NCBI GenBank assembly: GCA_016703535.1
Contig: JADJBV010000001.1
Span: forward strand, 1,674,001 to 1,738,000
Direction: 5' to 3'
Origin: Deltaproteobacteria bacterium
GTDB lineage: Bacteria; Myxococcota; Kuafuiibacteriia; Kuafuiibacteriales; Kuafuiibacteriaceae
DNA: 64,000 nt
In this document: positions 25,401-30,597 of the stretch, one piece after another
How the letters are laid out: each line of letters begins with the position of its first letter
How positions within the stretch are numbered: position 1 is the stretch's first letter
Translations under genes and position numbers: made by a program
The notes under the pieces: generated by a model
What the model was told of the DNA's origin: nothing
Seen by the model: the letters and a program-made list of their open reading frames with translations, nothing else
Databases searched by the model: none

Positions 25401-25961
25401 GGCATGGTGTTGGTCCCGGCCGGGACCTTCATGATGGGCTCACCCCAAAGTGATCCGGAGCGGAACTTCGGCGACAAGAGCTACGAGTCGGTCAACGTCG
25501 GCGCGTTCTGCATCGACTACTACGAATATCCGAACGGCCGCGGTCGAGACCCGACCGTACGAGTGAACCAAAAGACCGCCGATCAACGCTGCAAGAAGGC
25601 CGGCAAGCGACTCTGCACCGAAGACGAGTGGGAGAAGGCTTGTAAGGGGCCCAGCGGCAGCCGCTACCCCTACGCCAACCAGTGGGATCCGGCGGCCTGC
25701 AACACCGAAGACGACGAGGGCAACGATCGCCAGGTCGCCAAGTCCGGATCGTTCCGGAAGTGCCGCTCGGGCTTCAACGTGTTCGATCTCTCCGGCAACG
25801 TCGGCGAGTGGACCGACAGCGGCAGCGGCGGCTCCTACGTGGTCAAGGGCGGCTCGGCCGACCGGCCGGGTTACGACGGCCGTTGTGCGGCCCGGAAGAC
25901 CAAAAAAGGCGCCGAGGCCACCGACCTGTTGGGCTTCCGCTGCTGCGCCGATCCGGGCTGA
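22455..25961 (+). CDS. Membrane pseudokinase with coiled coil and C-terminal FGE-like domain
   Basis: This 1168-aa predicted transmembrane protein begins with a zinc-ribbon-like CFRCGSHVQDGAEKCWNCG. A Ser/Thr kinase-like domain (about 55-320) follows, with GSGGAGVVYRA and Lys91 in VAVKV. The catalytic loop reads HGNLKPDN (186-193), with Asn in place of the Asp of HRD. DFG reads DFS (205-207), so it is probably a pseudokinase. A long Pro/Ala-rich linker leads to one TM helix (about 699-721) and a Lys/Glu/Ala coiled coil (about 722-965). An FGE-sulfatase/SUMF1-like domain (about 980-1168) carries MVLVPAGTFMMGSP, LCTEDEWEKACKG, NVFDLSGNVGEWT and GFRCC. The start is TTG with AGGAG 8 nt upstream. 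The function is probably sensing or scaffolding. Confidence 0.88.
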   Translation: MLCFRCGSHVQDGAEKCWNCGTQLATSKKKGASTTELRAKQRTNTRVFGVVFKVGDLIANRYRVKDIVGSGGAGVVYRAHDQEIDVDVAVKVINAKLVQTADEQRLFSRQTKIARKLSHQNVVRIYDEGRDEQRPFFTMQFLEGLSLRKIIDLRKEKKQTFALTEVEPIFNQLCQALEYAHKTTFHGNLKPDNVIVLPDLLKVTDFSLLRGLPRKPFLAIQKSRGTNFRYLAPEVRLEVPDLDKSVDVYSIGVVLAEMLTGLVFDDAKPEQLSIAGTGLDASVLSVVKRCVARAPKDRYPSAADVYDEIRKALTKGGGKQARGPESGEHPATAAEAPTQRLDISKHGDRPEPEAPLRAMPPPPPRAAAPVEVAAALSVGDAPPLTEGSGIFDAIEDDMIESAAPAAAKSEVKAAEAPVALEPVKSGNGFHPPPPAAPPDPMPTFGAISPAADLVDDPRVGASVDETEDETQAILDREPLPIPSSIEGLEEISNSSIELIDDPRATNRYQLGNPVGPTPIVSTPPDVRSTELPDVRTAQPAPLPDSAIPAPAFSQAVAHEATRHGRLDGGPEAPPRAPSKRPQTRSSLPAVTRGLTLEGMAIGPAAPAPSPPPDRSIPRSPTLAMDPAPVAGGKSHGPKQRPMTRPRMPTMAAAPRPSTSTLPSPAPLADPADVLARPLTLEMPKATGQSPVVPPSNNRALYFTVGAFALVVILALFVVLKVSSDQATASKEQIALLQTQLNSMAQNARQNEQVASADFEKEKLAAAEAKKSTEAAALKAKAAEEEKAKAEAEAKAREDEAKRQVEAAAKTADQAVRAEAEKKAAVLNKEAEAKRRAAEEAGKKEREEQRRLAEEQRKAEEAEKKRERAEAKMMAERQAAERAEERAKKAQDQKEAAAMERLAKEAEAEKKRAEADSKRAELEAKKAEEEARKKEAAERTAAEKVAATEKAVEAGGTDEKAEGEGEGAAMGAAVAAAGGSCKNGMVLVPAGTFMMGSPQSDPERNFGDKSYESVNVGAFCIDYYEYPNGRGRDPTVRVNQKTADQRCKKAGKRLCTEDEWEKACKGPSGSRYPYANQWDPAACNTEDDEGNDRQVAKSGSFRKCRSGFNVFDLSGNVGEWTDSGSGGSYVVKGGSADRPGYDGRCAARKTKKGAEATDLLGFRCCADPG

Positions 25962-25965
25962 GCCC

Positions 25966-26460
25966 GGGGGTCCCGGTCCGGCAAAGCCGGCCCACCCCTC
26001 TACGCCCGCGGGGGCGGGCTGCGCGCCTTCGGCTTGCGAGAGACTTGGGGTCCCGGTCCGGCAAAGCCGGCCCACCCCTCTACGCCCGCGGGGGCGGGCT
26101 GCGCGCCTTCGGCTTGCGAGAGACTTGGGGTCCCGGTCCGGCAAAGCCGGCCCACCCCTCTACGCCCGCGGGGGCGGGCTGCGCGCCTTCGGCTTGCGAG
26201 AGACTTGGGGTCCCGGTCCGGCAAAGCCGGCCCACCCCCTCTACGCCCGCGGGGGCGGGCTGCGCGCCTTCGGCTTGCGAGAGACTTGGGGTCCCGGTCC
26301 GGCAAAGCCGGCCCACCCCTCTACGCCCGCAAGGGCGGGCTGCGCGCCTTCGGCTTGCGAGAGACTTGGGGTCCCGGTCCGGCAAAGCCGGCCCACCCCT
26401 CTACGCCCGCGGGGGCGGGCTGCGCGCCTTCGGCTTGCGAGAGACTTGGGGTCCCGGTCC
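25966..26460. repeat. 80-bp tandem repeat array, about six units
   Basis: TCCCGGTCCGGCAAAGCCGG recurs at 25971, 26051, 26131, 26211, 26292 and 26372, an 80-bp period with one single-base slip. Each unit contains two hairpins, CCGGC-AAA-GCCGG and GCCCGC/GCGGGC, followed by CTTCGGCTTGCGAGAGACTTGG. Long frames seen across it on both strands are products of the repeat length and are not genes. The sixth and last copy is interrupted after GGTCCCGGTCC by the terminal-inverted-repeat element that follows. Confidence 0.92.
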
Positions 26461-26739
26461 CAATACCGGTCAGTTTAGCCTTCGTTTCGAGGTGGATGGT
26501 GGTGTCGCTGGAGCCAGGACTTCTTTGGACTCTTCCTGGTTCCCTGGCCTCCTAAGCGGTTTTACTGGCGGCGCCCCGGACACGAGATCGCAGGTGCGGC
26601 ATCGAGGGGGGATTGGAGACCGCTTAGGAATGCAGGAACCTAGGAGCCCGAGGAATTGGGCCCCCGAAAACGAGCCTTGAAGCACAGTCCCGAGAGGCGT
26701 TCGGCCTCCCCTCGAAAGCCCGCTAACTGATCGGTATTG
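26461..26739 (+). mobile_element. 279-bp terminal-inverted-repeat element, copy 1
   Basis: The element begins CAATACCGGTCAGTTTAGC and ends GCTAACTGATCGGTATTG, so its ends are imperfect inverted repeats. It is flanked on both sides by GGTCCCGGTCC, which looks like an 11-bp target duplication: removing the element plus one copy restores the 80-bp repeat unit. Inside is a long hairpin with arms at 26532-26560 and 26619-26646, closing on AAGCGGT/ACCGCTT. No protein is encoded. Copy 2 lies at 50134-50411 in the opposite orientation. It is MITE-like or a structured-RNA element; the family is not recognised. Confidence 0.8.
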
Positions 26740-26825
26740 GGTCCCGGTCCGGCAAAGCCAGGCAAAGCCGGCCCACCCCTCTACGCCCGTGGGGGCGGGC
26801 TGCGTGCCGTGGATTGCTAGAAGTT
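26740..26825. repeat. Degenerate 80-bp repeat unit after the element
   Basis: GGTCCCGGTCCGGCAAAGCC resumes directly after the element. It contains a small internal duplication (AGGCAAAGCC) and a diverged second half ending GCCGTGGATTGCTAGAAG. It completes the unit into which the element inserted. Confidence 0.75.
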
Positions 26826-26845
26826 GGAGTCTCGGTCCAGCTCGG

Positions 26846-27010
26846 GTGGTGGCGTCGTTGGAGGCCGGGCTTGTTGGGGACTCTTCCTGGTTTCCTGCCT
26901 TCCTAGGCGGTTGACGGTTGGCGCCCTGGACACGACCTCGCGGGCCCGCGCTAGGCCCAGCCACGAGCGGGGAATGGAAAACCGCTTAGGAGTGCAGGAA
27001 ACCAGGGGCT
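26846..27010 (+). repeat. Diverged relative of the hairpin element
   Basis: The sequence aligns with the core of the 279-bp element. The left arm CTTCCTGGTTTCCTGCCTTC is at about 26883-26912 and the right arm ACCGCTTAGGAGTGCAGGAA at about 26980-27008. The shared loop motif is GGCGCCCTGGACACGACCTCG. The two arms pair even where they differ from copy 1, which suggests the stem is maintained. The terminal repeats were not found. Confidence 0.65.
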
Positions 27011-27087
27011 TGAGGAATCGAACTCCAGATGCGCGCCTTCAAGCCCGGTCCAGGTCCAGCTCCGCATTGGCCCCGTGCAGGAAGGAG

Positions 27088-27190
27088 AAAGGTGGTGGAG
27101 GCCGGGCTTGTTGGGGACTTTTCCTGGCTTCCTAAGCGGTTCACCCGTCGGCGCCCTGGACACGACCTCGCGGGCCCGCAGGCGCGGCGA
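27088..27190 (+). repeat. Truncated relative of the hairpin element
   Basis: GGTGGAGGCCGGGCTTGTTG, then CTTCCTAAGCGGTTCACC and GGCGCCCTGGACACGACCTC, repeat the left half of the diverged copy at 26846. The right hairpin arm is missing. It ends about 70 bp before purB. The rest of 27011-27261 shows no gene. Confidence 0.6.
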
Positions 27191-27261
27191 CGAGGTTGTG
27201 CGCCTTCGGCGGCTTCGAGAATTCGTGGTCGTCGGGCCACCGTTGCGGTAGCGATTTCGGC

Positions 27262-28578
27262 GTGATCCCTCGTTATACCCCCGACGATATCGGCGCTTTG
27301 TGGACCGAATCCCACCGGGTCGAGACCTGGCTCCAGGTGGAGGTCGAGGCCTGTCGGGCCATGGCGGAGGCCGGGATGATTCCCGCCGAAGACTTTGGGC
27401 AGATCGAGGCGGCGGCAAGGGCCTGCGACAAAGAGGCTTTGGCCCAACGTTCTTTGGAGATCGAGGCGGTCACCAAACACGACGTGATCGCCTTCTTGAC
27501 CGCCTTCGAGGAGGTCTGCGGCCCTGCGGCCCGCCACGTCCACTACGGCCTCACCTCGTCCGACATCTTGGACAGCTCCTTGGCCCTGCGGTTGGTGCAG
27601 AGCGCTCGCTTGATCGAGGCCGAACTTCTGGCGCTGCGGGTCGAGGTGAAGAAGCGCGCCGAAGAACACCGGCGGACCCCGATGATCGGACGCAGCCACG
27701 GCATCCACGCCGAACCGATCACCTTCGGCCTGGTGTTGGGCGGCTTCTACGCCGAGTTGACCCGCAGCCTGCGCCGTTTGCGCCAGGCCATCGAGGAGAT
27801 CCGGGTCGGCAAACTTTCGGGGGCGGTCGGGACCAACGCCCACCTGCCGCCATCCATCGAGGCCGCCGCCTTGGCCCGCTTGGGCCTGATGGTGGAGACC
27901 GTGGCGACCCAGGTGGTGCCGCGGGATCGGCACGCCCAGTTTTTTGGGACCCTGGCCACCATCGCGGCCAGCCTGGAGCGTTTTGCGGTCGAGATCCGGC
28001 ACCTCCAGCGCACCGAAGTTCGGGAGGCCGAGGAGCCCTTCACCGCCGGGCAAAAGGGCAGCTCGGCCATGCCCCACAAACGCAACCCCATCCTCAGCGA
28101 AAACCTGACCGGCCTGGCTCGGCTGGTGCGGAGTTGGGCCCAAGCGGCCTACGAAGACGTGGCGCTTTGGCACGAGCGGGACATCTCCCACTCGGCGGTG
28201 GAGCGGGTGATCGCGCCCGACGCCACCATCACCGTGTTGTTTATGGTGCGGCGGATGAAGCGGCTGGTGGCCGGCCTGGTGGTGTACCCGGAGCGCATGC
28301 GCCAAAACCTGGAGCAGATGCGGGGGCTGGTGCACTCCCAAAGTGTGCTCTTGGCCCTCACCAAACAGGGCCAGGCCCGGCAGGCCGCTTATGTGATGGT
28401 GCAGCGGGCGGCGATGCGGGTCTGGGACGAAGGGGTGGATCTCCACTCGGCCTTGGCCGCCGATCCGGAGGTGGTGGCGGCCCTGGGAGAAGAGGGGCTC
28501 ACGGCCTGCTTCGATCTGGAGCGGCACCTGGCCCAGGCCAGCCAGATCTTGGATCGGGCCTTGGCGGAAGAGGCCTGA
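27262..28578 (+). CDS. purB: Adenylosuccinate lyase
   Basis: This 438-aa cytosolic enzyme catalyses two beta-eliminations in purine synthesis: SAICAR to AICAR plus fumarate, and adenylosuccinate to AMP plus fumarate. The fumarase/aspartase superfamily signature GSSAMPHKRNPILSEN is intact, as are TSSDILDSSLALRL and the early RYTPDDIGALW. The GTG at 27262 gives VIPRYTPDDIG, the family N-terminus; the longer frame to 27196 adds residues from the repeat region. purC, for the preceding pathway step, is about 10 kb away and not linked. It is convergent with the DUF4956 gene. Confidence 0.96.
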   Translation: MIPRYTPDDIGALWTESHRVETWLQVEVEACRAMAEAGMIPAEDFGQIEAAARACDKEALAQRSLEIEAVTKHDVIAFLTAFEEVCGPAARHVHYGLTSSDILDSSLALRLVQSARLIEAELLALRVEVKKRAEEHRRTPMIGRSHGIHAEPITFGLVLGGFYAELTRSLRRLRQAIEEIRVGKLSGAVGTNAHLPPSIEAAALARLGLMVETVATQVVPRDRHAQFFGTLATIAASLERFAVEIRHLQRTEVREAEEPFTAGQKGSSAMPHKRNPILSENLTGLARLVRSWAQAAYEDVALWHERDISHSAVERVIAPDATITVLFMVRRMKRLVAGLVVYPERMRQNLEQMRGLVHSQSVLLALTKQGQARQAAYVMVQRAAMRVWDEGVDLHSALAADPEVVAALGEEGLTACFDLERHLAQASQILDRALAEEA

Positions 28579-28599
28579 CGTTATATTCAGTAGATCGGT

Positions 28600-29295
28600 C
28601 TAGAGATCGACCTCTTGTTGGCCGACCACCAAAACGGCCTTGTTGTTGTCGTTCACCGCTTGCAGCGCTTTGAGGAACACCTCGGGCTCGACCTTGGGCT
28701 TGAGGACCACGGTGAAGACCGCCTCCTGAAGGGCACCACCGTGGACCATCTCGAGCGCGATCAGGCGGCGATCCGCCAGGTGCTCCCGAAAGACCGGCTC
28801 CAACGCCGCCTCCAGGTTCACCCCGGACGGGAAGCGGATCCGCAACAAGCGCTCCAACACCCGCCGCGCGAAGAGGTCCAACTTGGCCATCAAGACCAAG
28901 ACCGCCGAGAGCACCACCGCCGAGAAGACGGCCAACATGTAAAAGCGCGTGCCGCAGGCCATGCCGATGGCCATCGACAAGAACATGAAGCCCACGTCCC
29001 GGGTCTCTTTGACCGCGTTGCGAAAGCGGATCACCGACATCGCGCCCACCAAAGAGAAGGCCCGGGCCACGTTGGAGCCGATGATCAACATGATCAAAGC
29101 GGTGACCATCGCCATCAACACCAAGGTCTGGGCGTAGGACTGGGAGTAGGAGGTGCCCCGGTGGGTGTAGCGATAGACCGACGCGAAGAGGACCGACAAA
29201 ACGAAGCTCAAGAACAAGACGATGGCCACGTCGCTCAGGGTGAAGGCCGAGGTCAGGTCCTTGAACCGCTCCAGGTCTTTGATCATCTCATCCAT
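28600..29295 (-). CDS. DUF4956 membrane protein
   Basis: This 231-aa protein has an N-terminal helix segment and about four TM helices between residues ~20 and 135, then a cytosolic domain of about 95 residues. The family signature FSLVGAMSVIRFRNAVKETR lies after the third helix. DUF4956 proteins are commonly encoded beside VTC-domain and CotH-type genes, exactly the arrangement here. Their role is unknown; a membrane partner of the polyphosphate-polymerase-like VTC protein is a reasonable inference. ATG 29295 overlaps the VTC gene by 8 bp, so it is translationally coupled. It is the last gene of the operon. Confidence 0.88.
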   Translation of the reverse strand: MDEMIKDLERFKDLTSAFTLSDVAIVLFLSFVLSVLFASVYRYTHRGTSYSQSYAQTLVLMAMVTALIMLIIGSNVARAFSLVGAMSVIRFRNAVKETRDVGFMFLSMAIGMACGTRFYMLAVFSAVVLSAVLVLMAKLDLFARRVLERLLRIRFPSGVNLEAALEPVFREHLADRRLIALEMVHGGALQEAVFTVVLKPKVEPEVFLKALQAVNDNNKAVLVVGQQEVDL

Positions 29296-30043
29296 GGGTC
29301 TCTCCTCGCGTGGGTTGGGCGCCCGGGCCCAGGCCGCGCAGTTGGGCGATGCCAGCGCAATATTTGCTGTAGCGCGCGACCTTGATCGAGTGGGCCGCAA
29401 AAAGCCGGCTCACCCAGAGGGGCATCACGTCGTTGCTCTTGACCTCTAGGACCGCCCAGTCCGGGGGTAAAAAATGAAACTGAGGGGCGCCGGCCGACAA
29501 GCCAAAGGTCGGCGGCGCCACCCGCAGATCTTGATCGAAGGTGATCCGCAGACCCGCCTCGTATGGGCTGCCCACGAAGGCGCGTCGCCGGTAGCTGATC
29601 AGGCAGTTGGCGGTGAGCTGCAGGGCCCCCACCAGGTAGAGGATCTCTTCGGCGGTCTGTTGATCCAGGCGGTCCTCGAAGTGGGGCTCGAGCGCTCCGT
29701 CACAAAGTTCGTAGGCTCGATCCAGGGGCAAGGCCAGGCGGCGTTTTTGGGTGGTGCGGTTGATCCGCTGCTTGATCTCGACCATCACCTTTGGGTTGCC
29801 GCCGCTCTCCAAGGGGCCGTAGCGGCGGATGCGCAGCTTGCGCCGGTAGTTGATGCCGTCGATCTTGGCGCGGTAACAAGCGAGGTCCCAGGTGTCGTGG
29901 TAGAGGCTGTTCACCTCGTATTCGCCAGTGGGTGAACCTTCGCTGTCGGGCTCCATGTGGCTTTGGATGGTCGGCAACAACAGATCGCGTTGGGCGGCGG
30001 TGATCAGGTACTTCAACTCGTAGCGATTGAAGCGGCGGATCAC
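29288..30043 (-). CDS. VTC-domain protein (polyphosphate polymerase-like)
   Basis: This 251-aa cytosolic protein is a single VTC tunnel domain of the triphosphate-tunnel superfamily, whose yeast member VTC4 makes polyphosphate from ATP. The basic/acidic tunnel residues are visible: FNRYELKYLI at the start, YRRKLRIRRYG, KVMVEIKQRINR, ISYRRRAF, AVLEVKSNDVMP and VARYSKYC at the end. GTG 30043 overlaps the stop of the upstream gene (GTGA) and yields VIRRFNRYELKY, the family N-terminus. Whether it synthesises polyphosphate or modifies another substrate is not known. It is part of the CotH-VTC-DUF4956 operon. Confidence 0.9.
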   Translation of the reverse strand: MIRRFNRYELKYLITAAQRDLLLPTIQSHMEPDSEGSPTGEYEVNSLYHDTWDLACYRAKIDGINYRRKLRIRRYGPLESGGNPKVMVEIKQRINRTTQKRRLALPLDRAYELCDGALEPHFEDRLDQQTAEEILYLVGALQLTANCLISYRRRAFVGSPYEAGLRITFDQDLRVAPPTFGLSAGAPQFHFLPPDWAVLEVKSNDVMPLWVSRLFAAHSIKVARYSKYCAGIAQLRGLGPGAQPTRGETHG

Positions 30044-30597
30044 GGGGCGCCCCCTCCCAAGCGGATGAGGGCCGGGGTCTTCTTTTTGCCGTCGTCCGAT
30101 TTTTTGGCGGTCCGGAGTTCGATCAGGGTCGGGCAACGCCCCTGAGAAGGCGGGGCCCAAATGAACGGAGCCTCGACCGAGGCCTGACCTTCGATCTCGG
30201 CTTGGACCGTCCGGGCTCGGACCTTGAGGTGCTGTTTTTTGAGCCCAGCCGGGACTTGGACCTGGACCGGCTCTTGGCTGCGTTCGGGGGTGCGGATCAG
30301 GTAGGCCCAACCGTGCTCCACCAGGCCGCGGCGGTGGGCGCTGATCAGCCCTTCGCCATCACCCTCCAGGAGATCTTCGGCCAACTTGGGGTGGCGACAG
30401 AGGGCCCGCTGCAGGAGGCGCAGCTCATCGCCGCTCAGCGGGTCCCGCCGGCCCAAGCGGAGCTCGAGCTGGAGTTGAGCCACCACGTCGAGATCGGGCC
30501 GGGCCAAGCCCCAGGCGAAGAAGCCCAAACACGCCAGGGCCGACGTCACCAGCAGCACAAAACCGGCGCCGGGCCGCATCGCGTAGGGCACCTTCAC
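30040..30597 (-). CDS. Single-pass membrane protein in the CotH-VTC operon
   Basis: This 185-aa protein has no recognised domain. Residues ~8-30 form one hydrophobic helix (GAGFVLLVTSALACLGFFAW) acting as a signal anchor, so the remaining ~150 residues are probably periplasmic. GTG 30597 overlaps the CotH stop (GTGA), and its own stop overlaps the VTC start in the same way; the tight double coupling argues that it is real and functionally linked. A later ATG at 30579 is an alternative start. It may be a partner of the CotH protein outside the membrane. Confidence 0.7.
   Translation of the reverse strand: MKVPYAMRPGAGFVLLVTSALACLGFFAWGLARPDLDVVAQLQLELRLGRRDPLSGDELRLLQRALCRHPKLAEDLLEGDGEGLISAHRRGLVEHGWAYLIRTPERSQEPVQVQVPAGLKKQHLKVRARTVQAEIEGQASVEAPFIWAPPSQGRCPTLIELRTAKKSDDGKKKTPALIRLGGGAP

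Noticed and set aside
25966..26460. Long open frames on both strands across the 80-bp repeats
   Set aside because: They arise from a GC-rich repeat without stops and have a repetitive Pro/Arg/Gly composition; the same sequence recurs between genes elsewhere.
26461..26739. Integron attC site
   Set aside because: The ends do not fit the RYYYAAC/GTTRRRY core sites, there is no integrase or cassette array, and 11-bp flanking duplications indicate transposition-like insertion.
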